A DNA stretch of 45,876 nt from Verrucomicrobiales bacterium (GTDB lineage: Bacteria; Verrucomicrobiota; Verrucomicrobiia; Limisphaerales; UBA9464): NCBI GenBank assembly GCA_027483345.1, contig JAIXUV010000140.1:1-45876 (forward strand). Reading direction: 5' to 3'. Below the pieces are notes generated by a model. The model was not told the DNA's origin and did no database searches. It saw only the letters and a program-made list of their open reading frames with translations. Each line of letters begins with the position of its first letter. Position 1 is the first letter of the stretch. The position numbers and the translations under genes are program-made. Below are positions 24,562-33,309 of the stretch, in pieces.

Positions 24562-27500
24562 CCGCAGGCCCGAAAGGTACGCGACCAAGTCCCTCAGCTC
24601 CCGGCGGCTCAGGATCTCGCCGAATCCCTCCGGCATCGACGACACGCCGCGGTCCCGCCCGGTGATCTCCGTCTTCGGGACCTTCCGCAACGTGCCGTCC
24701 GCCAGGCGCAATTCCACCGCATCGGAGGTCTCCGCGGCCACCGTGCCAGCCAAGGTTTCGCCGTCCTTCAGTCCCAGCAGCACGGTCTCGAATCCGGGTG
24801 CGATCGCCGCGTTGGGCTGGACGACGGCCTGGAGCAGGTACCGCGGGTCCCGCTTGGTCCCGATCGCGGTGAGGTCCGGCCCCACCTGTCCGCCGCTTCC
24901 ATACATGGCATGGCAACGGACACATTCCACCGAGGCCTTCTGCTGGTAGACCTTCTGACCCGCATCGAAGTCGCCGCCGGAAAGCGCCCAGTCCCAGGAG
25001 GCGAGCGGATCCGATTTCGGACGGCTGGAAGCGTATCGGGCTGGCAGGTCGGCGAGCGGGCCGTTCGTGGACGCGGCCGCGACGTCGAGCAGGTCGGCCA
25101 CCAGCTCGGTGGGTAGCTTGCCGGCGAGGAGATCCGCGCCCAACGACTCCAGACGCCGTCGTGCGTCCGGCGCATCGAGCCGTCCGAGTGCCGCGATGGC
25201 GGCTTGGCGGTCCCGGATTCCACCCTGCTGGAGAACCTTCTCCAGACGTCCGACCGCGCCGGAACCGCCGGCGACCGTGGCCCACTGCAGCGCCTCGGCC
25301 CGGACCATTTCGTCGCCGTCGTCCAGCAGCCGGTCGAGCGCGGAATCCAGCCGCGGGCCCGGCCACAACGCGAGCGTACGCAATGCGGTCAACCGCAGGG
25401 CGGACGCGCCGGCCTTGTCCAAGGCGATGGCGACCACGTCGGCAGCCCGCGTCGCCAGCCCGAGGGCACCGGCTGTCCGCACCAGTTCCTCCAGCAGGGC
25501 GGCGTCCTTCGACCCGGCCACCGAAGTCCACGCATCACCCACCGCGAGCCGTGCGGGTTCCACATCCCGCGTGAAGGGCAGGGGGCGCCAAAGCCCGGTG
25601 ACGCGGTCGCGTCCCGCCGTTCCGGCCCAAGCGCCGAGCGCGGTCAACGCCTCGATGCGGTGTTCGGTGGGGGCGTTGGTGTCTGCGACGAGTCGGCCCA
25701 AGGCCGCTGCGGACGTGGCGGTACCGGTCCGCAGGGCCGCATTGATTGCGCGTCGCGCGAACGCCCAGTTGGGCAGCGGCGAACCGAGCCGGGCCGCCAA
25801 CGCGGGCAGGGCTCCGGGGACCGGAAGGTCATGGATGGCCCGTGCGGCCTCGGTGGAAACGCGGACGGATGGATCGGTCAGGAACCCCTCCAGTTCGTTC
25901 CTCTGCAAGCGGCGCAGGCCGACCACGGCGGCAAGGCGGACGGACTCGGACGGATCCGTCCGCAGGGCCAGGATCGACTCCGCGTCGGCGCAACCGATCA
26001 GCCCGAGGACGCCCGCGTGTCGCAGCGTGGCATCCTGGTCCTGGTTGGTTCGAAGCATCCCGACCAGTCCGCGAAGGCTTTCCCGGCTTCCCAGCTTCCC
26101 CAGTGCGATGGCTGATTCGGCCCGGACGCCGGCGTCTGAGTCCGACAGGGCGGATTCGAGCGCCAGCCGGTGGCTGGTGGACCGAAGGTCGCCGAGGACC
26201 CGTGCGGCCTGGATGCGGAGGTCCCTCTCCGCGGACTTCAGTTGGGCGGCGATGCCGTCGAGCACCGCCTTGGCATCGGGTGCCGGCGCCACGGTCCGTC
26301 CGACTCTCAACCCGTGTCCAAGCGCCCACAGCGAATGAAGGCGGGCCTGCGTCGAATCGGATGGGAATGTTCCGGCGAGCCGCGCACGCAGGGTTTCGAC
26401 CACCGCGGTTCGCTCCTGTGGGGCTTCCATCCAACGACGGACCATTTCGGCTTGGGCGCCCTCACGGACCCTGCGATTGAGGTGGCCCAAGTGTCCGGCC
26501 AGTTCGGCGACCGGTTGGCCGACGAAACCGCGGCGCAGCAGGCCCTGCGTCGCGAGCACCAAGCCGGGATCGGCCGGCTGGGACGGGGCGAAGCGGTGGA
26601 TCCGTCCGCGGCCCTCGGGTTCCCAACCGTCCGTCCAGTCGAGCAGCCAGAAGGCGCCGTCCGGACCCCAGGTGCCGTCGGTTGCGTTGACGCCCCAGAT
26701 GAACCGCGACGGATCCAGCAGTTCGAACCCGGCGCCACGCGGCCGCAGCTTGAACTTCCAGAAGCCGCTTCCCGACGAGCTGCCTCGGAAGTCCGAGAGC
26801 ACGAACGTGCCGTCCCACTCCGGACCGAGACCGGTGCCCGGGTAGAGAGCCACGCCGCACGGACCCGCGGAGATGTTCGCCACCGGCGGCACGATGTAGG
26901 CCGGCTGTCCGTTGGTCTGCGGATGCCACATCGCCTCGGTGTTCCACGGGGCCAGGGCGCCGGGACCGTCCGCGCCGCCTTTCCATCCCGACCCGTCGTA
27001 GCGTCGGTTCTCGGTCCACTGCCATCCGATGCGCCAACCGCTGTCGCCGCCCTCGACCACGTGGACCCACCGCGACTCGTCGCCGGTGTTGGCGCTGTTG
27101 TCGCCGGTGAAGAGGTGGCCACGGTCGTCGAAGACCAGCTCCTGCGGGTTGCGCAGGCCTTCCGCGAACATCTCGAACCCGCTGCCGTCGGGCTCGAACC
27201 GGAACACCGCGCCGCTTTCCGGGTTCCCGTGCCAGCGTCCGTCGTGGAAGACGCGGGAACCGCGGTCGCCGACGCTCACATAGATGCGTCCGTCCGGTCC
27301 CCACGCCAGTCCATGAAGGTCGTGTCCGAGCATCGAGATCCGCACGCCATGCCCATGGCTGAGGCTGCGCCGCTCGTCGGCCCGGCCGTCGCCGTCGCCG
27401 TCACGGAGCCACCAGACGTCGGGGATGTTGGCGAACCAGACCTCGTTCCCGCGGGCGAGGACGGAGGAAGCGACACCGTCGAGCGGCGTGTTGAATCCCT

Positions 27501-27990
27501 CTGCGAAGACCATCGAGCGGTCGGCGGCGCCGTTCCCGTCCGTGTCGTTCAACAGCCGCACCCGTTCGGTGTTCCGGCGGAACGGCTCGAGCCCCGCCTC
27601 GCCGAGATGTCGCCGCATCATGGCGAGGCGGTCCTCGACGGACTTCGACGCGATGTCCTCTTCGAGCCAGTCGGCAAGCGGCCGGATGTCCTGGACGCCA
27701 CGCCAGGCGCGCAGGGACTCGGCGACGAACACGCGGCCGTCGTCGGCGACGTCGAACGCCACCGGGTGGGTGACATCCGGCTCCGCGGCCCACACTGAGC
27801 CGGTCCAACCCGGCGGCAGCGACATCCGCCTGAGGGACTGCCTCGCGTCGTCGAGGCCCGGCTTCGGGGCCGGGATGCGGAACCGGACGTCGTCGACCAC
27901 CGCATGCTGGGCGGCGGCGGACGCGATCGCCGTCAGCAGGGCAAACCGGAGGATGCGAAGACGCGGCTCACGAAGGTTCCACGGTGGCAT
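24559..27990 (-). CDS. Secreted propeller-HEAT-cytochrome c protein (PVC-type haem-binding)
   Basis: An 1143-residue protein with an N-terminal signal peptide (RILRFALLTAIASAAAQ) and three regions. About residues 45-480 form a membrane-bound-dehydrogenase-type (NHL/GDH-like) propeller, with VAFDVADDGRVFVAES, LLNDTDGNGAADRSMVFAEG, HGLAWGPDGRIYVSVGDRG and GDNSANTGDES. About residues 490-950 are HEAT-like repeats with alternating L and A helices (VRAESAIALGKLGSRESLRGLV). The C-terminus is a PVC-type haem domain with CVRCH at residues 1023-1027, followed by GGQVGPDLTAIG and a terminal LVAYLSGL. Such proteins are expanded in Planctomycetes and Verrucomicrobia and are thought to be periplasmic oxidoreductases, but substrates are mostly unknown. 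The distal Met ligand cannot be assigned with certainty. Confidence 0.88.
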   Translation of the reverse strand: MPPWNLREPRLRILRFALLTAIASAAAQHAVVDDVRFRIPAPKPGLDDARQSLRRMSLPPGWTGSVWAAEPDVTHPVAFDVADDGRVFVAESLRAWRGVQDIRPLADWLEEDIASKSVEDRLAMMRRHLGEAGLEPFRRNTERVRLLNDTDGNGAADRSMVFAEGFNTPLDGVASSVLARGNEVWFANIPDVWWLRDGDGDGRADERRSLSHGHGVRISMLGHDLHGLAWGPDGRIYVSVGDRGSRVFHDGRWHGNPESGAVFRFEPDGSGFEMFAEGLRNPQELVFDDRGHLFTGDNSANTGDESRWVHVVEGGDSGWRIGWQWTENRRYDGSGWKGGADGPGALAPWNTEAMWHPQTNGQPAYIVPPVANISAGPCGVALYPGTGLGPEWDGTFVLSDFRGSSSGSGFWKFKLRPRGAGFELLDPSRFIWGVNATDGTWGPDGAFWLLDWTDGWEPEGRGRIHRFAPSQPADPGLVLATQGLLRRGFVGQPVAELAGHLGHLNRRVREGAQAEMVRRWMEAPQERTAVVETLRARLAGTFPSDSTQARLHSLWALGHGLRVGRTVAPAPDAKAVLDGIAAQLKSAERDLRIQAARVLGDLRSTSHRLALESALSDSDAGVRAESAIALGKLGSRESLRGLVGMLRTNQDQDATLRHAGVLGLIGCADAESILALRTDPSESVRLAAVVGLRRLQRNELEGFLTDPSVRVSTEAARAIHDLPVPGALPALAARLGSPLPNWAFARRAINAALRTGTATSAAALGRLVADTNAPTEHRIEALTALGAWAGTAGRDRVTGLWRPLPFTRDVEPARLAVGDAWTSVAGSKDAALLEELVRTAGALGLATRAADVVAIALDKAGASALRLTALRTLALWPGPRLDSALDRLLDDGDEMVRAEALQWATVAGGSGAVGRLEKVLQQGGIRDRQAAIAALGRLDAPDARRRLESLGADLLAGKLPTELVADLLDVAAASTNGPLADLPARYASSRPKSDPLASWDWALSGGDFDAGQKVYQQKASVECVRCHAMYGSGGQVGPDLTAIGTKRDPRYLLQAVVQPNAAIAPGFETVLLGLKDGETLAGTVAAETSDAVELRLADGTLRKVPKTEITGRDRGVSSMPEGFGEILSRRELRDLVAYLSGLR

Positions 27991-28141
27991 GCGTCCGACA
28001 CTAGCGATTCGTGAAAGGGGGCTGAAACGGTAAGTTTGCCGCCATGCAGGTCCGCTCAGATCCCGGCGGCGAGGAGCGGCTTCCGTTGTCTTCGATGAAG
28101 TCCTACGGTTCCCGTGGATCCGATTGGTTCCCCGAGTCCCG

Positions 28142-28702
28142 ATGTTCCTGATCCGCCCCTTGTTGTCCTCCGGCCAGGCGTTCCTCTGGGATGCGCTCCA
28201 TGTCGCCCTTTGGGATCCGCCCCCGGCTCCGCTTCGGCCTCGGGAGATCCTCCAGGAACCCCATGTCCGAATCTACGCCGAGGACTGGGGACGTTTCGGC
28301 GACCTCGGTGTCGTGGCGGTTCCGGATGGGGAGGAGCGTCCGGTGGGGGCCTGCTGGATGCGCCGGCTCCAGAGCGGCGTCGGATTCGCATACGTGGACG
28401 ATGAGACGCCCCAGTTGGGGATCGCGGTGCTGCCCGCCTACCAGGGCAGGGGCCTGGGGCGCCGGTTGATGGCCGACGCGTTGTCCGCCGCCTGGGTCGA
28501 AGGGATCCGCCAGGTGGCCCTGACCGTCCATCCGGCGAATCCCGCACGCCGACTCTACGAGAGCTTCGGGTTCAGGACGGTGGAGTTCCGTCGGACCTTC
28601 CACCTGATGCTGGCCTCCGCGCCATCGGTCGGGGAAGCCGGAGTTGGCGGGGGCTCGCCGAATGCCGATCTGATCCATCCAGAAGGGGGCCTCACGTCCT
28701 AG
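28142..28702 (+). CDS. GNAT-family N-acetyltransferase
   Basis: A 186-residue acyl-CoA-dependent acetyltransferase. Motif A is seen in QLGIAVLPAYQGRGLGRRLMADAL, including the Q-G-x-G-L-G pyrophosphate loop; motif B follows as VALTVHPANPARRLYESFGFRTVE. The N-terminal third (LIRPLLSSGQAFLWDALHVAL) is longer than the minimal fold and matches a subgroup of GNATs with a WEMLYHA-like segment. The acceptor is unknown. ATG 28142 is used; a TTG six codons upstream is possible. The C-terminal 30 residues (GVGGGSPNADLIHPEGG) look unstructured. Confidence 0.82.
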   Translation: MFLIRPLLSSGQAFLWDALHVALWDPPPAPLRPREILQEPHVRIYAEDWGRFGDLGVVAVPDGEERPVGACWMRRLQSGVGFAYVDDETPQLGIAVLPAYQGRGLGRRLMADALSAAWVEGIRQVALTVHPANPARRLYESFGFRTVEFRRTFHLMLASAPSVGEAGVGGGSPNADLIHPEGGLTS

Positions 28703-28825
28703 TGCCATGCCGTGAAGAAACGGGAAGCAAGCCGTGGAGGTCGCAGTTGCCTGGTGGGTCTCAGCGCGGAGTAGCAGTTCCGGGCTCCGGTTCCCTGTTG
28801 GCGCCTTTGCGTTTTCGCGTGAGGC
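28699..28825 (+). repeat. Dispersed element with CACGCAAAG-type right end
   Basis: About 127 bp between the acetyltransferase gene and aroB. The right end, read on the minus strand, begins GCCTCACGCGAAAACGCAAA and continues GGCGCCAA; the left end (CATGCCGTGAAGAAACGGGA) is a decayed inverted match. Its plan, including a GGAACCGG word next to the right end, follows the element at 17128-17267. Confidence 0.5.
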
Positions 28826-28935
28826 CCCAACCTGTTCGCGCACTCCGGATCGCGGTCCCCGTGGGCAACTTTCCGCTTGCGGATCTTCCGTTGTCTTGCC
28901 TTTGCCAGCCGGTTCGATGCAGGCTCAGGGGCGTC

Positions 28936-30027
28936 ATGCCTACTGTTCAGGTTCCGCTGGGGAACCGTTCCTACGAAATCCAGGTCGGTAACCGCCTCAT
29001 CGCCTCCTTGGGCGAGCGTTGCCGGCGGCTCAAGATCGGCACCCGCTGCGCCGTGATCACCGACGCCAACGTCGGCGCCAAGTACGGCGAGGCAGCGGTC
29101 AAGTCGCTGAAGATCGCCGGCTTCACGCCGACGCTGATCACGCTGGATGCGGGGGAGAACACCAAGTCGCTCGCGACGGTGCAGAAGTGCTACGACCTGC
29201 TCGCCGCGCACCGGATCGAGCGCAAGTCGTTCATCGTCGCCCTCGGCGGGGGGGTGATCGGCGACCTCGCCGGCTTCGTCGCCGCGACCTACCTCCGGGG
29301 CATCGCCTTCGTCCAGGTTCCGACGACCCTGTTGGCGCAGGTGGACAGCTCGGTGGGCGGGAAGGTGGGAGTGAACCTCAAGGCCGGGAAGAACCTGGTC
29401 GGGGCCTTCCACCAGCCGCGCCTGGTCCTCTGCGACCTCGACACCCTGGCGACGTTGCCGGACCGCGAGTTCCGTTCCGGGCTCGGCGAGGTCGTGAAGT
29501 ACGGCATCATCCACGACGCCTCCCTCTTCCAGAAGCTCGAGAAGCAGATGGACGCGGTGCTGTCGCGCCAGGCGGCCACGATGTCGGCGATCGTCGCCCG
29601 CTGCTGCGCCATCAAGGCGGAGATCGTCGCCAAGGACGAGACCGACACCGGCCTCCGGGCGCTGCTCAACTTCGGCCACACCATCGGCCACGCCATCGAG
29701 AACAGCATCGGCTACGGCAAGCTGCTGCACGGCGAGGCCATCGCGATCGGCCATGTCGCCGCGGCCCACCTCTCCGCGCGGCGGCTCGGGCTCGGCGCCG
29801 AGGACGTCGGACGGATCCGCACGGTGCTCCAGCGCTCGGGTCTCCCGGTCACCCTCAAGATGCCCGGCGACAAGCGCGACCGGCTGTTCGCCGCCATGCG
29901 CCTCGACAAGAAGGTGCAGGCCGGTGAGATCCACTTCGTGCTGGCCGAGGCGATCGGCAAGACGGTGTTCGGGCAGCGCGTCCCCGATGCCGAGGTCAAC
30001 TGGGCGCTCGACCAGATCAAGGAATGA
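28936..30027 (+). CDS. aroB: 3-dehydroquinate synthase
   Basis: Second enzyme of the shikimate pathway, converting DAHP to 3-dehydroquinate with NAD and a divalent metal. The 363-residue protein has the NAD-binding GGGVIGDLAGFVAATYLRG at about residues 104-122, VPTTLLAQVDSSVGGKVGVN, and the metal ligands: Glu185 in GLGEVVKYG and the histidines in NFGHTIGHAIE and LLHGEAIAIG. ATG 28936 is chosen because it opens on the normal N-terminal strand; the upstream open frame covers the repeat element. It overlaps the next gene by four bases (ATGA). Confidence 0.97.
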   Translation: MPTVQVPLGNRSYEIQVGNRLIASLGERCRRLKIGTRCAVITDANVGAKYGEAAVKSLKIAGFTPTLITLDAGENTKSLATVQKCYDLLAAHRIERKSFIVALGGGVIGDLAGFVAATYLRGIAFVQVPTTLLAQVDSSVGGKVGVNLKAGKNLVGAFHQPRLVLCDLDTLATLPDREFRSGLGEVVKYGIIHDASLFQKLEKQMDAVLSRQAATMSAIVARCCAIKAEIVAKDETDTGLRALLNFGHTIGHAIENSIGYGKLLHGEAIAIGHVAAAHLSARRLGLGAEDVGRIRTVLQRSGLPVTLKMPGDKRDRLFAAMRLDKKVQAGEIHFVLAEAIGKTVFGQRVPDAEVNWALDQIKE

Positions 30028-31622
30028 GGCGTGCCGCGGGACGCCTGTTCCGCCGCGCCTTCCCGCTGCTGGCGCTCGGAGTCGGACTCGGAACCGGAAG
30101 CCTTCCGACCTCCGTCTGTCGGGCTTCCGACTCCCCTCATCCCACCGGCGGCACCTTCCTCCGCGCCGGCGACCGATCGGTGACGGTGCAATGGGATTGC
30201 GGCCACGCCGCGGCCGGGCCGTTTTCCGTCGAACGCCGCCTCGTTGGCGCCGGTGGCGGTTCCAACGCATCGGTGATCCGCCGTGGCCTTCCCGCACCGG
30301 CCTGGGCCGATGTGGACGTCACCAACGGCATCGCCTACGAGTACCGGGTCGTCGGGCCCGACGGCTCTTCCGGGCCGTGGGCCGCGGCCACGCCCAAGGA
30401 ATTCGTGGACGACACGGCGTTCCTCGACCTGCTGGCCGCGACCGCCTTCGACTACTTCCGGTTCGAGGCCAATCCGCGGAACGGCCTGGTGCGCGACCGG
30501 ACCCGCCGGGATTCCAAGTGCAGCATCGCCGCGGTCGGATTCGGGCTTTCCGCGCAGGTCGCCGCCGTGGAACGCGGATGGTGGGACCGCGCGGCCGCCG
30601 CCGAACGGGTCCGAACCACGCTGCGGACCTTCCTCGAACTGCCACAGGGCCCGGGAGCCGAGGGGACCGCGGGTCATCGGGGATGGTTCTACCACTTCCT
30701 CGAGATGGACACCGGCCTCCGCGCGTGGAAGTGCGAGCTGTCCTCGATCGACACCGTGCTGTTCCTCGGCGGGGTGCTGGATGCCCGGGCCTTCTTCCGG
30801 GGCGACGTTCCGGTCGAGCGGGAGATCCGGGACCTTGCGGAGCGCTTGGTCGCACGCGTGGACTGGTCCTGGATGACCGATGGCGAGGACACCTTCTCCA
30901 TGGGTTGGCATCCGGAGAAGGGATTCATCCGGAGCCGGTGGCGCGGCTACAACGAAGGCATGCTGCTCTACCTGCTGGCGCTCGGGTCGGCCGGTCCAGA
31001 GCTGCCGGCGACCTGGTCGGCGTGGACGCGCACCAGCGGCTGGAGCCGGCTGGAGGGATTCGAATTCTCGCCGTTCCCGCCGCTCTTCGGTCACCAGTAC
31101 TCCCATGTCTGGGTGGATTTCCGCGGCATCGCCGACGACTTCCTCCGGTCGCGCGGCATCGACTACTTCGAGAACTCCCGTCGTGCGACGCTGGCCCAAC
31201 GGGCACATGCGATCCGGAACCCGGGTGGCTTCGCGGGCTACGGTCCGTGGACCTGGGGATTCACCGCCAGCGACACCCCGGATGGGTACGCCGCCCACGG
31301 CGCGCCGCCCTCCGAGAACGAGAATGGAACCGTGGTTCCGACCGCCGCCGGAGGCTCGGTGGCCTTCGCCCCGGAGGTGTGCATCCCGACGCTGCGTGCC
31401 CTTTACGAGCAGCACCGCGAGGGACTTTGGGGGCCGTACGGATTCCGCGACGCCTTCCATCCGGGACGAGGCTGGTATGCGACCGACACGCTGGGGATCG
31501 ACCAGGGGCCGATCCTGCTCATGATCGAGAACCTGCGTGGCCGCGGGCCGTGGTCGCGGCTGGGCTCCGATCCCATCCTGCGCCGCGGTCTCGAGCGTGC
31601 GGGTTTCCGTCCCCTGCGTTGA
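30024..31622 (+). CDS. Secreted glycoamylase-domain protein (GH144-like beta-1,2-glucanase candidate)
   Basis: A 532-residue exported protein. After a signal sequence (about residues 1-34) there is a fibronectin-like region (about 40-125: RSVTVQWDCG, ITNGIAYEYRVVG-like), then an (alpha/alpha)6 glycoamylase domain (PF10091 type). Marks are FLDLLAATAFDYFRFEANPRNGLVRDRT, SIAAVGFGLSA, GWFYHFLEMDTG, SSIDTVLFLGGVL, FGHQYSHVWVDFRG, YGPWTWGFTASD and LGIDQGPILLMIEN. This domain includes GH144 enzymes that cut beta-1,2-glucans, so a periplasmic glucan hydrolase is the best guess, though related clades have other substrates. It overlaps aroB (ATGA) and the downstream gene (TTGA). Confidence 0.85.
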   Translation: MRRAAGRLFRRAFPLLALGVGLGTGSLPTSVCRASDSPHPTGGTFLRAGDRSVTVQWDCGHAAAGPFSVERRLVGAGGGSNASVIRRGLPAPAWADVDVTNGIAYEYRVVGPDGSSGPWAAATPKEFVDDTAFLDLLAATAFDYFRFEANPRNGLVRDRTRRDSKCSIAAVGFGLSAQVAAVERGWWDRAAAAERVRTTLRTFLELPQGPGAEGTAGHRGWFYHFLEMDTGLRAWKCELSSIDTVLFLGGVLDARAFFRGDVPVEREIRDLAERLVARVDWSWMTDGEDTFSMGWHPEKGFIRSRWRGYNEGMLLYLLALGSAGPELPATWSAWTRTSGWSRLEGFEFSPFPPLFGHQYSHVWVDFRGIADDFLRSRGIDYFENSRRATLAQRAHAIRNPGGFAGYGPWTWGFTASDTPDGYAAHGAPPSENENGTVVPTAAGGSVAFAPEVCIPTLRALYEQHREGLWGPYGFRDAFHPGRGWYATDTLGIDQGPILLMIENLRGRGPWSRLGSDPILRRGLERAGFRPLR

Positions 31623-32236
31623 ACTGGCTCGCCCATTTCGTCCTGTCGCCCTCCGACGACCGCGCGCGCCTCGGTGGCTGGCTTGCCGATGTGCTCACCC
31701 CGTCCGAGGCCGCCTCGGTGTCCGATCCGATGATCCGGTCCGGGATCCGCCTGCACCGCGAGGTCGACCGGCTCACCGACGCGCACCCCGCGGTGCTTGA
31801 GTCGAGGTCGCGTCTGCCACAGGGCGTCCGCCGCTACGCCGGCATCGTGCTGGATGTCGCCTGGGACCATTTCCTTTCGAACCGGTTCCGGGAACGGGTC
31901 GGACGGGACCTCGAGGGCTTCGTACACGAAGTCCATGTGGGACTGCTCCGGCAGCGTCCGAACCTCTCCACCGGGGTGGCGGCCGTGGTCGACCGGATGG
32001 TGGCCGAGTCGTGGCTGACCTGTTATCGGGACGCCGCCGGCTACGAGCTGACACTGCGTCGGATCGCGCATCGGCTCTCGCCCAGGGCCCGCGCGGCCTT
32101 CGAGCCCGAGGCGGCCCGACGGCATTTGGAGGAAGAACACGATCGGCTGGAACTCGCCTTCGGGCGCCTGTGGCCGGATCTCGTCACCCTGGCGGCCACC
32201 GAAGGCGTCGTGCTTCCGATGGTGCCACGGGACTGA
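31619..32236 (+). CDS. AcpH-like (DUF479) acyl-carrier-protein phosphodiesterase family
   Basis: A 205-residue protein starting NWLAHFVLSPSDDRARLGGWLADVL, typical of AcpH, which removes phosphopantetheine from acyl carrier protein. The conserved core IRLHREVDRLTDAHPAV, then RRYAGIVLDVAWDHFLSNRF, carries the H-x-x-x-D and D-x-x-x-x-H-F-L metal-binding pattern expected for this HD-like family. The start is a TTG at 31619 overlapping the glucanase stop (TTGA), giving the normal family N-terminus; no better start codon exists. Activity is inferred from the family, and other members may act differently. Confidence 0.8.
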   Translation: MNWLAHFVLSPSDDRARLGGWLADVLTPSEAASVSDPMIRSGIRLHREVDRLTDAHPAVLESRSRLPQGVRRYAGIVLDVAWDHFLSNRFRERVGRDLEGFVHEVHVGLLRQRPNLSTGVAAVVDRMVAESWLTCYRDAAGYELTLRRIAHRLSPRARAAFEPEAARRHLEEEHDRLELAFGRLWPDLVTLAATEGVVLPMVPRD

Positions 32237-32328
32237 GGACGGCGACCGGAACCGCTTGGCCCCGGGGCCTCCGGTCGGCCACGATCCCGGTCCCGCTCGC
32301 CGCCAACACGGGCCGCGACGCGGAACGC

Positions 32329-33249
32329 GTGCAAATCCTCCGACAACCGGTTCCGGTCTCGCCCAACGGCGTCTGTCTCGCCTTGGGGATGTTCGACGGC
32401 GTCCACCTCGGCCACCAACACGTCATCCGCCAGGCGCTGCTCGACGCGCGGACGTTCGGGGCGCGGTCGGTTGTCGCCACCTTCGATCCGCATCCGCTGG
32501 CGGTGGTGCGTCCCGAGCAGGCCCCGAGGTTGCTTCAACCGCCCGGTCAGCGTCTCGCCGAGATCGCCCGCCTGGGTGCGGATGCGGCGTTGGTCCTGCG
32601 GTTCGACGCCGACTTCAGTCGGCGGACCGGGGAACGCTTCGTCCGCGACCTCGCGGAGGGCTTCGTCCGGATCCGCAGCTTCACCGTCGGGGAGGGATTC
32701 AGCTTCGGACACGGTCGGAGCGGCGACGTCCCGCTGCTCCGGCGGTTGGGCGCCGAGCTGGGGTTCGAGGTGCACGCGATGGCGCCGATCCAGATCGGCG
32801 ACGCCGTGGTCAGCAGCACCCGGGTCCGTGCGGCCCTGCGTGAGGGCGAGCTGGGGTTGGCCTCGGAGTTGATCGGGCGCCCGTACGCCATCTCTGGAAC
32901 GGTGGTCGAGGGCGACCGCATCGGGAGGACGCTCGGCTTCCCCACCGCGAACCTGGCCGTCGCCGGACTGGAGCTGCCACCCTCCGGCGTCTACGCCGTG
33001 CGGGCCCGGCATCCGGGCGGGGAACATCCGGCGGCGTTGAACATCGGCTTCCGTCCCACCCTGCGATCGTCCGTGCCGGAACTGCGTTTCGAGGTGCACC
33101 TGATCGGCTTCGACGGCGACCTCTATGGCGCCGAACTCGAGGTCGAGTTCGTCCGCCGGATGCGCGGGGAGATCCGCTTCGACGGACTGGAGGCGTTGAA
33201 GGCCCGCATCGGGCAGGACGTGCGGGAGGTCGCCGCGCTCTTGGCCTGA
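32329..33249 (+). CDS. ribF: Bifunctional riboflavin kinase / FMN adenylyltransferase
   Basis: Makes FMN from riboflavin and then FAD. The 306-residue protein has the N-terminal adenylyltransferase with LGMFDGVHLGHQHVI (nucleotidyltransferase HxGH motif), VVATFDPHPLAV, and VGEGFSFGHGRSGD, ending in the conserved ISSTRVR-type VVSSTRVRAAL. The C-terminal kinase domain has GDRIGRTLGFPTANLAV, with the conserved PTAN, and SGVYAVRA plus NIGFRPT. GTG 32329 gives a normal length; the longer open frame has no homology. It lies 92 bases after the AcpH-like gene and may have its own promoter. Confidence 0.95.
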   Translation: MQILRQPVPVSPNGVCLALGMFDGVHLGHQHVIRQALLDARTFGARSVVATFDPHPLAVVRPEQAPRLLQPPGQRLAEIARLGADAALVLRFDADFSRRTGERFVRDLAEGFVRIRSFTVGEGFSFGHGRSGDVPLLRRLGAELGFEVHAMAPIQIGDAVVSSTRVRAALREGELGLASELIGRPYAISGTVVEGDRIGRTLGFPTANLAVAGLELPPSGVYAVRARHPGGEHPAALNIGFRPTLRSSVPELRFEVHLIGFDGDLYGAELEVEFVRRMRGEIRFDGLEALKARIGQDVREVAALLA

Positions 33250-33309
33250 GAGTCCGCCGGGTCCGCTCGAGGCTTCCGCCGGATCGTCCGCCGGTAATAG
33301 GGTCGGCCC

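Noticed and set aside
28103-28843. Minus-strand gene opposite the GNAT acetyltransferase
   Set aside because: The plus strand carries clear GNAT motifs; the minus frame has none and runs into the repeat element.
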